Shown piece by piece: positions 1 through 9,062 of a stretch of 64,000 bases of DNA. A program made the translations under genes and the position numbers. Position 1 is the stretch's first letter. Each line of letters opens with the position of its first letter. This DNA is from Amycolatopsis nalaikhensis (lineage in GTDB: Bacteria; Actinomycetota; Actinomycetes; Mycobacteriales; Pseudonocardiaceae), in NCBI RefSeq assembly GCF_030264295.1, contig NZ_CP127173.1, positions 689,501 through 753,500 of the forward strand, given 5' to 3'. A model generated the notes under the pieces. It saw only the letters and a program-made list of their open reading frames with translations. It was not told the origin of the DNA and searched no databases.

Positions 1-1
1 C

Positions 2-1366
2 TCGAGCCTGGGCCGGGCCGCGGCCCGGACACTGGCCACCACGACCAAGTCGGTCCCGCAGATGCAGGGCATCTCCTCCCGCTGGCTGCTCAAACTGCTG
101 CCCTGGGTCGAAGTCTCCGGCGGCGCCTACCGCGTCAACCGCCGCCTCTCCTACGCCGTGGGCGATGGCCGCGTCACCTTCACCACCACCGGCACCGACG
201 TCCGCGTCATCCCACCCGAACTCGGCGAACTCGCCCCCCTGCGCGGCTACGACGACGAAGACGTCCTGGCTGAGCTGGCGGGCCGGTTCACCCAGCACGA
301 ATACGCCCCCGGCGACGCCCTGGTCGAATTCGGCTCCCCCGCCGACCAGGTCTTCCTCATCGCCCACGGCAAAATCACCAAAACCGGCACCGGCGCCTAC
401 GGCGACCAAACCGTCCTCGGCACCCTCGCCGACGGCGACCACTTCGGCGAAACCGCCCTGGTCGACCCCGACGGCATCTGGGAATTCACCGCCAAAGCCG
501 TCACCACCTGCACCGTCCTCACCCTCCCCCGCACCGCCTTCGACGACCTCCTCACCCGCTCCGACACCCTCCAAGCCCATCTCGACCGCTACCGGGCCCG
601 CGGCTCCGCGGCCAGCAACGACCACGGCGAAGCCGAGATCTCCCTCGCCTCCGGCCACGACGGCGAACCCGTCCTGCCCGCCACCTTCGTCGACTACGAA
701 GCCCAACCGCGGGAATACGAACTCTCCGTCGCCCAAACCGTCCTCCGCGTCCACTCCCGCGTCGCCGACCTCTACAACCAGCCCATGAACCAGATCGAAC
801 AACAACTCCGCCTCACCATCGAAGCCCTCCGCGAACGCCAAGAACACGAACTGATCAACAACCCCGACTTCGGGCTCCTGCACAACGCCGACTTCGCCCA
901 GCGCATCCCCACCCGCACCGGCCCACCCACCCCCGACGACCTCGACGAACTCCTCACCCTGGTCTGGAAAGACCCCGCCTTCTTCCTCGCCCACCCTGCC
1001 ACCATCGCCGCCTTCGGCCGCGAATGCACCAAAGCCGGCCTCTACCCCGACGCCGTCGACCTCGGCGGCCACCACGTCCCCGCCTGGCGCGGCATCCCCC
1101 TCCTGCCCTGCAACAAAATCCCCGTCACCGACACCCGCACCAGCTCCATCCTGCTCATGCGCACCGGCGAACACACCCAAGGCGTCGTCGGCCTCCACCA
1201 AACCGGCCTCCCCGACGAATACCAACCCGGCCTCAACGTCCGCTTCATGGGCATCAACGACCAAGCCCTCATCTCCTACCTCGTCTCCGCCTACTACTCC
1301 GCCGCCGTCCTCGTCCCCGACGCCCTCGCCATCCTCGACAACGCCGAACTCGGCCGGGAGGGGTAA
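2..1366 (+). CDS. Family 2B encapsulin shell protein A (5' partial)
   Basis: Shell protomer of an EshA-type (family 2B) encapsulin: an HK97 phage-coat fold carrying a cyclic-nucleotide-binding (cNMP) domain, expected to self-assemble in the cytoplasm into a protein nanocompartment. The frame is open from base 2 and aligns there with the second shell gene ([19 protein letters not shown]), so the ATG at 62 is internal and the true start lies before the window. Counting from ATG62, the cNMP domain spans about residues 70-165 ([23 protein letters not shown]). The coat part follows, with REYEL, NQPMNQ, QQLRLT, FFLAHP and LLPCNKIPV. The stop overlaps the next ATG (TAATG), so translation of the small downstream ORF is probably coupled. 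Lysine is written AAA and glutamate often GAA, unlike the second shell gene. Family assignment is strong; the bound ligand is unknown. Confidence 0.88.
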   Translation, partial: SSLGRAAARTLATTTKSVPQMQGISSRWLLKLLPWVEVSGGAYRVNRRLSYAVGDGRVTFTTTGTDVRVIPPELGELAPLRGYDDEDVLAELAGRFTQHEYAPGDALVEFGSPADQVFLIAHGKITKTGTGAYGDQTVLGTLADGDHFGETALVDPDGIWEFTAKAVTTCTVLTLPRTAFDDLLTRSDTLQAHLDRYRARGSAASNDHGEAEISLASGHDGEPVLPATFVDYEAQPREYELSVAQTVLRVHSRVADLYNQPMNQIEQQLRLTIEALRERQEHELINNPDFGLLHNADFAQRIPTRTGPPTPDDLDELLTLVWKDPAFFLAHPATIAAFGRECTKAGLYPDAVDLGGHHVPAWRGIPLLPCNKIPVTDTRTSSILLMRTGEHTQGVVGLHQTGLPDEYQPGLNVRFMGINDQALISYLVSAYYSAAVLVPDALAILDNAELGREG

Positions 1367-1530
1367 TGCCCGAGCCCGTCACGCCCCCGCGCACCCCCGA
1401 CCGCGAGCCACCGCGTCCCGGCACCGGCCTGCCCGCGTCGGCGTTCGGCCCGACCGGGCTGGGCACCACCGCCGCCCGGGTCGTCCCCCGGCCACCCGCC
1501 GGCGCACCTGATCGGCAGGCGAAACCGTGA
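1366..1530 (+). CDS. Small Pro-rich protein with an encapsulin cargo-loading-like motif
   Basis: A 54-aa ORF fitted exactly between the two shell genes: its ATG overlaps the upstream stop (TAATG) and its TGA overlaps the GTG of the next gene (GTGA). The shell stop is preceded by GGGAGGGG, a usable ribosome binding site. The protein is disordered-looking, rich in Pro, Gly, Ala and Arg, with one non-random block at residues 26-39 ([14 protein letters not shown]). From memory, a GPTGxGT-AA block occurs in the disordered N-terminal domain of family 2B cargo enzymes such as 2-methylisoborneol synthase, where it directs loading into the shell. The cargo enzyme encoded here (2915) has no such N-terminal extension. 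The inference is that the loading segment is encoded as a separate polypeptide or adaptor. It could instead be a relic of a cargo N-terminus. Confidence 0.6.
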   Translation: MPEPVTPPRTPDREPPRPGTGLPASAFGPTGLGTTAARVVPRPPAGAPDRQAKP

Positions 1531-2918
1531 CCACCACCGAAGAAACGACGTCGCTGCAGCTGTCCCTGAGCGTCACGGCGGCGCGGACGCTGACCACGAC
1601 CACCAAGACCCCGCCGCAGATGCGCGGCATCAGCACGCGCTGGCTGCTGTCCCAGCTGCCGTGGGTCGAGGTCCCGGCGGGCAGCTACCGCGCCAACCGC
1701 CGCCTGACCTACACCGTCGGCGACGGCAAGCTTTCCTTCTACAACACCGGAGCCCGCGTCCAGGTCGTCCCCGCCGAACTCACCGAGCTCGCCCTGCTGC
1801 GCGACTTCGGCGACGAACAGGCCCTCGGCGCGCTCGCGGACGCGTTCGAGCAACGCGAGTACGAACGCGGTGACACGATCACCACGGCCGGTGCGCCCGT
1901 CGACACGCTGATCCTGGTGGCCCACGGCAAGATCACCCGCCACCGTCCGGGCCCGTACGGTGACGACCTCCTGCTGGGCACCGCCACCGACGGCGACCAC
2001 CTCGGCGCCGAAGTCCTCACGGGCACCGACGCGACGTGGTCGTTCACCGGCCGCGCCGCCACGCCGGTCACCGCGCTCGTCCTCACGGCCGCCGCGTACG
2101 CCCGGCTCAACGGCCGCTCGGAGTCCCTGCGCACGCACCTCGCCGACGCGGTCGCGCGGCCGCGGAAACCGCAGAACAGCAAGGGCGAAGCCGCCATCGA
2201 CCTGTCCGCGGGCCACGACGGCGAGCCGATCCTCGCCGGCACGTACGTCGACTACGACCCCGCGCCGCGGGAGTACGAGCTCGCCGTCGCGCAAACCCTG
2301 CTGCGGGTGCACAACCGCGTCGCCGACCTCTACAACCAGCCGATGAACCAGCTCGAACAGCAGCTGCGGCTGACCGTGGAAGCGTTGCGGGAGCGGCAGG
2401 AGCACGAGCTGGTCAACAACACGGACTTCGGGCTCCTGCACAACGTCGACCTCAAGCACCGCCTCGCCACCCGCATCGGGCCGCCGACCCCGCTCGACCT
2501 CGACGACCTCCTGTGCCGCCGCCGCAAGACGAAGTTCTTCCTCGCCCACCCGCGCGCCATCGCCGCGTTCGGCCGCGAATGCACGCGCCGCCGGATCTAC
2601 CCCGCGACGACGGTCCTGGACGGCAAGCGCGTCCACACCTGGCGCGGCGTCCCGCTGCTGCCCTGCGACAAGATCCCGGTCACGCCGAGCGGCACGACGT
2701 CGATCCTGGCGATGCGCACCGGCGAAGACGACGCGGGGGTCATCGGGCTTCGTCCGAAGGAGTTGCCGGACCAGTACCAGCCGGGGCTCAACGTGCGTTT
2801 CCTGGGCACCAGCGACCGCGCCGTCACGACGTACCTCGTCAGCGCGTACCACTCGGCCGCGGTGCTCGTGCCGGACGCCCTCGGCGTGCTCGACCACGTC
2901 GAGATCGGCCGCTCATGA
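1527..2918 (+). CDS. Family 2B encapsulin shell protein B
   Basis: Second EshA-type encapsulin shell protomer, 463 aa, a full-length member. It starts at GTG, overlapping the stop of the small ORF. After a Thr-rich N-terminal arm (residues 1-30) it has the cNMP-like domain (about 105-195) and the HK97 coat part ([47 protein letters not shown]). The phosphate-binding cassette is degenerate: where shell A has FGETAL this protein has HLGAEVL, so nucleotide binding may be lost or changed. The two proteins are alike over nearly their whole length and probably co-assemble into a mixed shell, as described for two-component family 2B systems. The stop overlaps the start of the polyprenyl synthase (ATGA), placing shell and enzyme in one operon. 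Confidence 0.9.
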   Translation: MTTTEETTSLQLSLSVTAARTLTTTTKTPPQMRGISTRWLLSQLPWVEVPAGSYRANRRLTYTVGDGKLSFYNTGARVQVVPAELTELALLRDFGDEQALGALADAFEQREYERGDTITTAGAPVDTLILVAHGKITRHRPGPYGDDLLLGTATDGDHLGAEVLTGTDATWSFTGRAATPVTALVLTAAAYARLNGRSESLRTHLADAVARPRKPQNSKGEAAIDLSAGHDGEPILAGTYVDYDPAPREYELAVAQTLLRVHNRVADLYNQPMNQLEQQLRLTVEALRERQEHELVNNTDFGLLHNVDLKHRLATRIGPPTPLDLDDLLCRRRKTKFFLAHPRAIAAFGRECTRRRIYPATTVLDGKRVHTWRGVPLLPCDKIPVTPSGTTSILAMRTGEDDAGVIGLRPKELPDQYQPGLNVRFLGTSDRAVTTYLVSAYHSAAVLVPDALGVLDHVEIGRS

Positions 2919-3925
2919 CGGCGATGAACACGAGGACCCCGGCCCGGCCGCTCACCGACGTCCTCGCGTGGAGCAAGGGCCTGGTCGACCCGGCGCTGCG
3001 CACGGCGGCCGAGCGGCTGCCCGAGGTGATGCGGCGGATCGCCGGCTACCACCTCGGCTGGTGGGACGCGCACGGCACACCGTCCACAGCGGACGGTGGC
3101 AAGGCGTTGCGGCCGGCGCTGGTCCTGCTGTGCGCGGAAGCGGCGGGCGGCGACCCGGCGGACGCGGTGCCGGCGGCGGTCGCGGTCGAGCTGGTGCACA
3201 ACTTTTCGTTGCTGCACGACGACGTGATGGACGGCGACACGACCCGGCGTCATCGAGCGACGGCGTGGACGGTGTTCGGCACGGGCCCGGCGGTCCTGGC
3301 CGGGGACGCCCTGCTGAGCCTGGCGTTCGAAGAGCTGACCACGGAAGGCGCGAAGGTGCTGTCGGGGGCGGTGCTGGCGTTGCTCGAGGGGCAGGCGGCG
3401 GACCTGGACTTCGAGCAGCGCGACGACGTGACGCCGGGCGAGTGCGTCCGCATGGCGGAGGGCAAGACGGCGGCGCTGCTGGGCGCGTCGTGCGTGCTGG
3501 GCGCGGCGTCGGGACACCGGGACACGGACCGCTTCGGCGCGTTCGGCCGGGCGGTCGGGCTGGCGTTCCAGCACATCGACGACCTGCTCGGCATCTGGGG
3601 CGACCCGGCGGTCACGGGCAAGCCGGTGTATTCGGACCTCCAGAACCGCAAGAAGTCGCTCCCGGTGGTGACGGCGCTGTGTTCAGGCACGGCGGCGGGG
3701 GCCGAGCTGGCGGCGCTTTACCGGCGAAGGGAGCCGTTGGACGGGGGTGAGCTGGCCCGCGCGGCCGAGCTGGTCGAGGCCGCCGGGGGCCGCCAGTGGA
3801 GCCAGGCCCAGGCTGACGCGCTGCTGGCCAAGGGGATGCGCGAGCTGGCGGCGGTGAATCCCGTGCCGCGCGCGGGTGCGGAACTGGCGGCCATGGCCCG
3901 CACGGTCACCACCCGGACGCACTGA
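2915..3925 (+). CDS. Polyprenyl (geranylgeranyl-type) diphosphate synthase, presumed encapsulin cargo
   Basis: Trans-isoprenyl diphosphate synthase, 336 aa, condensing isopentenyl diphosphate with an allylic diphosphate. The first aspartate-rich motif is at residues 102-106 (HDDVMDGD, followed by RRHR). The second region reads [12 protein letters not shown], and GGKALRPAL is the substrate-binding block near residue 61. The N-terminus (to [15 protein letters not shown]) matches the subclass encoded beside family 2B encapsulins; polyprenyl synthases are known cargo of that family. Unlike typical cargo, only about 15 residues precede the catalytic domain and no Pro/Ala-rich loading segment is present. 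The ATG overlaps the stop of shell B, so expression is coupled. Product chain length cannot be read from the sequence. This is the last gene of the operon; a minus-strand gene ends 55 bp downstream. Confidence 0.9.
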   Translation: MTAMNTRTPARPLTDVLAWSKGLVDPALRTAAERLPEVMRRIAGYHLGWWDAHGTPSTADGGKALRPALVLLCAEAAGGDPADAVPAAVAVELVHNFSLLHDDVMDGDTTRRHRATAWTVFGTGPAVLAGDALLSLAFEELTTEGAKVLSGAVLALLEGQAADLDFEQRDDVTPGECVRMAEGKTAALLGASCVLGAASGHRDTDRFGAFGRAVGLAFQHIDDLLGIWGDPAVTGKPVYSDLQNRKKSLPVVTALCSGTAAGAELAALYRRREPLDGGELARAAELVEAAGGRQWSQAQADALLAKGMRELAAVNPVPRAGAELAAMARTVTTRTH

Positions 3926-3980
3926 AGCCCTGCCCCTCACCCACGCGAGCGCGCCAACTGGCGGCCGCGGCCCGAAGCGG

Positions 3981-5102
3981 CTACTTGCCGGGGCGAGTCA
4001 AGCCGTCCTTGTCCGCGCCCAGCGCCAGTACGTTCTTGTCCGTGTCCTGAAGAGCCTTCGTGACCTGCGCGGACGCCTCCGCTGTCGACAAGTCGACCAG
4101 GCGGATCGGGGCGTCCAACTTGATGAGCGTCGGGATGTATTCCGCCTTGTCGACCTTCCAGCCGTCGCCGTCGCGGATGAAGCGGAAGCGGGCCGCCGTG
4201 CCTTCCTCCGTGTCGCCTCGGGGTTCCGAATGCCGCGCGATGCTGTTGCCGAGCCCGTACGCCACCCACTTGCCGCCGAGCTTCTCGAACGGCTGGACCA
4301 CGTGCGCGTGGTGGCCGATGATCAGGTCCACGTCGTCCGAGGCCAGGATTTTCTTGGCCTGCGAGCGCTGCTCGGCCGTCGGGTCGTGCTGGTACTCGAC
4401 GCCCCAGTGCAGGCTCGCGATCACGACCTGCGCCCCAGCCTGCTTCGCCTTGCGCGCCGCCGCCAGGACGTCGTCGACGTCGATCTGGTTGGCCAGCCAC
4501 GGCTTCCCGGCCGGCACCTTGATGCCGTTGAACCCGAAGCTGTAGGACACCTGCGCGACCTTGACACCGTGCACGTCGAGGATCAGCGGCTTCGCGGCTT
4601 CCGTCGCCGAGCGCGCCGAGCCCGTGTGCTTGATCCCGGTCTCGTCGAGCTTGTCGAGCGTCCGCTTCACGCCGTCGGAGCCCTGGTCGATCGTGTGGTT
4701 GGACGACGTCGAGCACGTGTCGTAGCCGGTGTCCTTGAGCGCGTCGGCGATCTCCGGCGGCGCGCTGAACGACGGGTAGCCGCTGTACGGGCCACCTTCC
4801 GGCGCGAGCGGCGTCTCGAGGTGGCAGATCCCGAGGTCGGCGCCGGAGATCAGCGGCTTGACCCCGGCCAGCAGGGGCCGGTAGTCGATCTTGCCGCCGC
4901 CGTCGGCCTCGGCCTGCTCGGTCAGCACCGGGTGGATCAGGACGTCCCCGGTCGCGACCACGCTGAACGACCCTTCGGGCGCGGCGCTCGACGGAGCGGA
5001 CTCCGGGAACGGCGTCGGCGCCGGGCCGGACTGCGGCGGGCTGCTGCACGCGGCCGCCAGGAGGGCGACTCCGGCGAGCGCGGCGACGCGGTGCTTCGTC
5101 AT
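3981..5102 (-). CDS. CapA-family putative metallophosphatase lipoprotein
   Basis: CapA/PgsA-like protein (calcineurin-like fold related to poly-gamma-glutamate capsule proteins), 373 aa, predicted to be anchored outside the membrane. The start is the ATG giving MTKHRVAALAGVALLAAACSS, a lipoprotein signal with the lipobox cysteine at residue 19; the 82 codons open upstream do not look coding. Metal-site motifs appear in family order: ATGDVLIH, SSNHTIDQG (family ANNH), SLHWG and GHHAHV. Its true activity is unknown, since CapA homologues occur in many actinobacteria without a capsule operon. It is a single gene, convergent with the encapsulin operon. Confidence 0.85.
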   Translation of the reverse strand: MTKHRVAALAGVALLAAACSSPPQSGPAPTPFPESAPSSAAPEGSFSVVATGDVLIHPVLTEQAEADGGGKIDYRPLLAGVKPLISGADLGICHLETPLAPEGGPYSGYPSFSAPPEIADALKDTGYDTCSTSSNHTIDQGSDGVKRTLDKLDETGIKHTGSARSATEAAKPLILDVHGVKVAQVSYSFGFNGIKVPAGKPWLANQIDVDDVLAAARKAKQAGAQVVIASLHWGVEYQHDPTAEQRSQAKKILASDDVDLIIGHHAHVVQPFEKLGGKWVAYGLGNSIARHSEPRGDTEEGTAARFRFIRDGDGWKVDKAEYIPTLIKLDAPIRLVDLSTAEASAQVTKALQDTDKNVLALGADKDGLTRPGK

Positions 5103-5309
5103 CGGGCCATCCTGCCAGCCGGGCGAATCCGGCAGAGAGGGCAGTCCGGTCACCCCCAACTTCCACCACAGTCGACAACACCGATCAGAACATTCCCACA
5201 GGACAAAACCGGACAACGCGCAGGACAGCGCGGAAAAAATACGATAAATGGCGGCCACTCGTGCCACGATGCAACTACACAGAGTAGGTCTCGCTCCGCT
5301 AACTGCGGC

Positions 5310-5339
5310 TTGACGCTCCACGAACGGGTGTTTTGTAAT
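5310..5339 (+). promoter_or_regulatory. Probable promoter of the sugar-uptake operon
   Basis: TTGACG (5310-5315) and TGTAAT (5334-5339) are separated by 18 bp, a housekeeping-sigma-like pair, 60 bp before the ATG of the binding-protein gene. The gap 5103-5399 is visibly richer in A/T than its surroundings and otherwise holds no gene. Confidence 0.5.
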
Positions 5340-5399
5340 ACGAGTCACTCAGCGGCGCTCTCGCGCGCCACTCGACCCCCGGCCTCCTTGGGAGCAACG

Positions 5400-6426
5400 A
5401 TGTCCCCACACCCGCACAGGCTGCGTGCCTGGAGCGCTGTTGGTTGTTGTTTGATTTCCGGTGTCCTGATGGCTTCGTGTTCCTCGGGCAAGGACACCGC
5501 GGCACCGCAGCAGCAGGCGCCCGCGAACGGCAAGATCACCCTCTACTACCTGCAGAAACAGGGTGACCAGCAGTACTTCGTCGAGCAGGCGCAGGGGGCG
5601 CAGGAGAAGGCGAAGGAGCTCGGCGTCGAGCTGCAAGGTCGTCAACCTCGGCCAGGACGCCAACAAGGCGATCACCGAACTCGACGCGGCGGTCGCGCAG
5701 GGCGCCAACGGCGTCGCCATCGTCGTGCCGGACCAGGCCATCGGCCCGCAGGTGATCGACAAGGCCAAGAGCGCGGGCATCCCGCTCATCGCCTCCGACG
5801 ACGTCATCAAGGACGGCACCGGCGCGAAGGCCCCGTTCGTCGGCTTCAACGGCAGCCAGATGGGCGACTCGGTCGGCACCGAGGCCGGGAAGCTGTTCAA
5901 GGCCGCGGGCTGGACCGCCGCCGACACGAAGATCATCAGCGCCTACAAGCAGGACCTGACCGTCTGCACCGACCGCGTCACCGCCGCGAAGTCGGCATTC
6001 GCCAAGGCCGCGGGCGCGGACGTCCAGGTCATCGACGTCGGCACCGACAACTCCCCCGTCGACGCGCAGAACCGCTCCGGCGCCGTGATCGGCTCCAACC
6101 CGGGCGTCAAGCACTGGGTGGTCTGGGGCTGCAACGACGAGAACGAGACCGGTGTCGTGACCGCGCTGGCCAACTCCGGCGTGGCGGCGAACAACATCAT
6201 CGGCGTCGGGCTCGGCGCGTACCTCGACTGCAAGGACTGGGCCGCGGGCAAGGACACCGGCAACAAGGCCGCGCTCTACATCTCCGGCGCCGAGGTCGGC
6301 CGCTCGGCGATCCAGGTGCTCGTCGACAAGGTGAAGAACGGCAAGGAGCTGCCCGCGGAGACGATCGCGAAGACGACGATCGTCAACAAGGACAACTACA
6401 AGCAGGCCGGCGTCAACTGCACCTGA
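5400..6426 (+). pseudogene. AraF-like sugar ABC transporter binding lipoprotein, frameshifted
   Basis: Periplasmic-binding-protein type 1 family, closest in pattern to the L-arabinose binder AraF (CTDRVTAAKSAF, HWVVWGCNDENE, IIGVGLGAYLDC). It begins at ATG 5400 after a GGGAG site, with a lipoprotein signal (VLMASCSS). The frame breaks at codon 79: GVEL is followed by one surplus C at 5634, after which KVVNLGQDANKAI and everything to the stop at 6426 lie in the +1 frame. Removing that base gives a protein of about 341 aa. The rest is undamaged, so either the mutation is recent or this is a sequence error. It heads an operon with the ATPase and permease. The substrate is probably a pentose or uronic-acid-related sugar, given the GH105 gene downstream; this is an inference. 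Confidence 0.8.
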
Positions 6427-6436
6427 CCGACCCCCT

Positions 6437-6478
6437 CGTGAGTGTTTAGGGCGGTTCTAACCGCCCTAAACACTCACG
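6437..6478. repeat. Perfect 20-bp inverted repeat, possible attenuator hairpin
   Basis: Arms CGTGAGTGTTTAGGGCGGTT and its exact complement are separated by only CT, between the binding-protein stop and the ATPase start. It would fold into a strong hairpin within the operon mRNA and could raise the binding-protein to ATPase ratio. The CGTGAGTG ends recur in the hairpin at 27644-27689, so this may be a dispersed family. Confidence 0.8.
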
Positions 6479-6499
6479 ACCGCCGTACGGAAGGCGACC

Positions 6500-8038
6500 A
6501 TGTCCAGCTCTCCTCCCGCGCTCGCCGTCGAGGGCATCGGCAAGCGCTTCTCCGGTGTCACCGCCCTCGACGACGTCTCGCTGGAGTTCCGCTCCGGCGA
6601 GGTGCTCGCGCTGATGGGCGAGAACGGCGCCGGGAAGTCGACGCTGCTGCGCGTACTCTCCGGCGACCAGGGCCCCGACGACGGGCGGCTCCTGCTCGAC
6701 GGCACCGAGGTCGCGTTCGACACCCCGCGCGCGGCGATGGCCGCCGGGGTGCGCGTGATCTACCAGGAACCGGAGATCATCCCGCACGTTTCGGTGGCGG
6801 AGAACGTCTTCGTCGGCGAACTCCCCGCGAAGGCGCGCGTGTTCAGCCGCCGCACGCTCATGAAGGCGACGCACGACGCGCTCGTCGAGTACGGCTTCGA
6901 GGGCGTCCTCAACCCGGCGACGCTCGGGGTCGCCCTCTCGCCCGCGCAGCGCCAGCTCGTCGAGATCCTGCGCGTCCTCACCGCGGCGACGCCGCCGAAG
7001 GTGATCGCGTTCGACGAGCCGACGTCGTCGCTGTCGGAGCACGAGGTCGAGGCGTTGTTCCGGCTGATCGGGCGGCTGCGCGACAGCGGTGTCGCGGTCG
7101 TCTACGTCTCGCACCGGATGAAGGAGATCTTCCAGCTCGCCGACCGCGTCGCCGTGTTGCGCGACGGCAAGCTCGTCGGCGTCCAGCAGGTCGCGGAGAC
7201 CGACGAGCCCGGCTTGGTGCGGATGATGATCGGCCGCGACCTCTCGGCGCTGGAGCGTCGCGTCACCCAGGACACCGGCGACGTCGTGCTGAAGCTCGAC
7301 GACGTCACCACCGACGACGTCACCGGCATCTCCCTGCAGGTCCGCGCGGGCGAGGTCGTCTGCCTCGCCGGGCTGGTCGGCGCCGGACGCTCGGAGCTGG
7401 CCCGCGCGATCGTCGGCGACCTGCCGATCCGGTCCGGGACCGTCACGCTCGACGGGAAGCGGCTTCGCGCGCACAACCCCGGTGACGCCGTGAAGGCAGG
7501 CATCGGCTTCGCGCCCGAAGAACGCAAGACGGACGCGTTGCTCATGCAGCGGTCCGTACGCGACAACGTCTCCATCGCCGTCCTCGACCGGCTTCGCCGC
7601 TTCCGCGTGGTGAAGCGGGCGAAGGAACGCGCGCTCGTCGAGGAGTACGTACGCGAGCTTCGCGTGCGGACCCCGTCGATGGAGCAGGAAGTCCGCAAGC
7701 TCTCCGGCGGCAACCAGCAGAAGGCCGTCCTCGCGCGCTGGCTCGCGCGGCGGCCGAAGCTGCTGATCCTCGACGAGCCGACGCGCGGGGTCGACGTCGG
7801 CGCGAAGGCCGAGATCTACCGGATCATCGACGGCCTCGCCGCCGAGGGCATCGCGCTGCTGGTCATCTCCTCCGACCTGCCCGAGGTGCTGACGCTCGCC
7901 GACCGCATCCTCGTGATGCGCGCCGGGCGCCTGGCCGGGGAGATCGGCCGCGAAGAAGCGACCGAGGAAGCCGTGCTGACCCTCGCCATCCCCGAAACCG
8001 AACCAGCCGTGGAAGAAGCCCAGGAGATCGGCGCATGA
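6500..8038 (+). CDS. Sugar ABC transporter ATP-binding protein (AraG/RbsA type)
   Basis: Tandem-cassette ATPase of the CUT2 (ribose/arabinose) class, 512 aa, the usual length. The first cassette has Walker A GENGAGKST and a Walker B ending AFDEPTSSLS. The second has the degenerate loop GLVGAGRSELARAI normal for this class, the signature LSGGNQQKAVLARWL and Walker B ILDEPTRGVD. The start follows GGAAGG. It couples ATP hydrolysis at the inner face of the membrane to sugar import through the next gene's permease; the permease ATG overlaps its stop (ATGA). The sugar is not identifiable from the ATPase. Confidence 0.93.
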   Translation: MSSSPPALAVEGIGKRFSGVTALDDVSLEFRSGEVLALMGENGAGKSTLLRVLSGDQGPDDGRLLLDGTEVAFDTPRAAMAAGVRVIYQEPEIIPHVSVAENVFVGELPAKARVFSRRTLMKATHDALVEYGFEGVLNPATLGVALSPAQRQLVEILRVLTAATPPKVIAFDEPTSSLSEHEVEALFRLIGRLRDSGVAVVYVSHRMKEIFQLADRVAVLRDGKLVGVQQVAETDEPGLVRMMIGRDLSALERRVTQDTGDVVLKLDDVTTDDVTGISLQVRAGEVVCLAGLVGAGRSELARAIVGDLPIRSGTVTLDGKRLRAHNPGDAVKAGIGFAPEERKTDALLMQRSVRDNVSIAVLDRLRRFRVVKRAKERALVEEYVRELRVRTPSMEQEVRKLSGGNQQKAVLARWLARRPKLLILDEPTRGVDVGAKAEIYRIIDGLAAEGIALLVISSDLPEVLTLADRILVMRAGRLAGEIGREEATEEAVLTLAIPETEPAVEEAQEIGA

Positions 8039-9060
8039 GCACCCCCACGAAGGAAACGTCGGCCCCCGCCGCCCCCGCGCAACCGAGCGCCGCGCGCCGG
8101 GTCTTGACCGGCATCGGCGTGCAGAACTCCAGCCTGATCATCACGCTGATCGCGCTGGTGATCCTGCTGAGCGTGCTGAACGAGAACTTCTTCCGCACCA
8201 ACAACCTGCTGCTGATCGGCAGCGCGATCACCATCATGGGGCTGCTCGCCCTGGTCCAGACGCTGGTGATCATCCTGGGTGCGCTGGACATCTCGGTCGG
8301 CTCGATGGCCGGGCTCGCCTCGGTCGTCTCGGCGATGGTGTTCACCTCGACCGGCAACGCCGAGGTCGGCATCCTCGCCGCGGTCGGCATCGGCATCCTG
8401 TGCGGCCTGGTCAACGGAATGATCATCATCTTCGGCCGGGTCAACCCGGTCGTCGCGACGCTGGCGATGCTCGCCACCTACAAGGGCATCGCGCAGGTGA
8501 TCTCGGACGGCAAGTCGCAGGGCTACACCGGCGGCGACGACCTGTTCATCTTCCTGGCCAAGGGATCCGTGCTGGGACTGCCGTCGCTGGTGTGGGTGTT
8601 CCTGATCGTCGCGGCGCTGCTGCACTTCCTGCTCAAGTACACCGACATCGGCCGCAACGTCTACGCCATCGGCGGCAACGACACCGCGGCGCGGCTGGCC
8701 GGCATCAACATCAACCGGTACATCATCGGCGTCTACGCCCTCGCCGGCGTGGTCGCGGCGGTCGCCGGCGTGCTGATCACCGCGCGCACCGGCTCCGGCC
8801 AGCCCGTGTCCGGGTCCGAGGGCCTGGAGCTGCAGGCCGTCACCGGCGCCGCGCTCGGCGGCACGATGCTCAAGGGCGGCCGCGGGTCGATCATTTCGAC
8901 GGTGCTCGCGGTGGTCATCCTGGGCGTGCTCGACAACGGCATGTCGGGGCTGGGCATCAACCCGTTCTGGCAGAACGTCGCCCACGGCGCGCTGCTGGTG
9001 ATCGCGGTCGTGCTGCAGCAGCTGCGCAGCGGGGAGCGTCGCGTCGGCCTGCCCGAGTAG
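8035..9060 (+). CDS. Sugar ABC transporter permease (AraH/RbsC type)
   Basis: BPD_transp_2 family inner-membrane permease, 341 aa. About ten hydrophobic segments run from residue 35 onward (SLIITLIALVILL, ITIMGLLALVQTLVIILGALDISVG). The class motif GALDISVGSMAGL and the EAA-like loop GLELQAVTGAALGGTMLKGGRG are both present. It overlaps the ATPase stop by 4 bp and is followed 2 bp later by a GntR regulator, so transporter and regulator form one operon. Confidence 0.93.
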   Translation: MSTPTKETSAPAAPAQPSAARRVLTGIGVQNSSLIITLIALVILLSVLNENFFRTNNLLLIGSAITIMGLLALVQTLVIILGALDISVGSMAGLASVVSAMVFTSTGNAEVGILAAVGIGILCGLVNGMIIIFGRVNPVVATLAMLATYKGIAQVISDGKSQGYTGGDDLFIFLAKGSVLGLPSLVWVFLIVAALLHFLLKYTDIGRNVYAIGGNDTAARLAGININRYIIGVYALAGVVAAVAGVLITARTGSGQPVSGSEGLELQAVTGAALGGTMLKGGRGSIISTVLAVVILGVLDNGMSGLGINPFWQNVAHGALLVIAVVLQQLRSGERRVGLPE

Positions 9061-9062
9061 CG

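Noticed and set aside
1269-2897. Long open frame (542 codons) on the minus strand opposite the encapsulin shells
   Set aside because: It is Arg/Gly/Ala-rich with no recognisable motif and mirrors the third-position GC bias of the shell genes.
5103-5348. N-terminal extension of the CapA-like protein by 82 codons
   Set aside because: The extension would hide the lipoprotein signal, is unlike CapA proteins and crosses an A/T-rich promoter gap.
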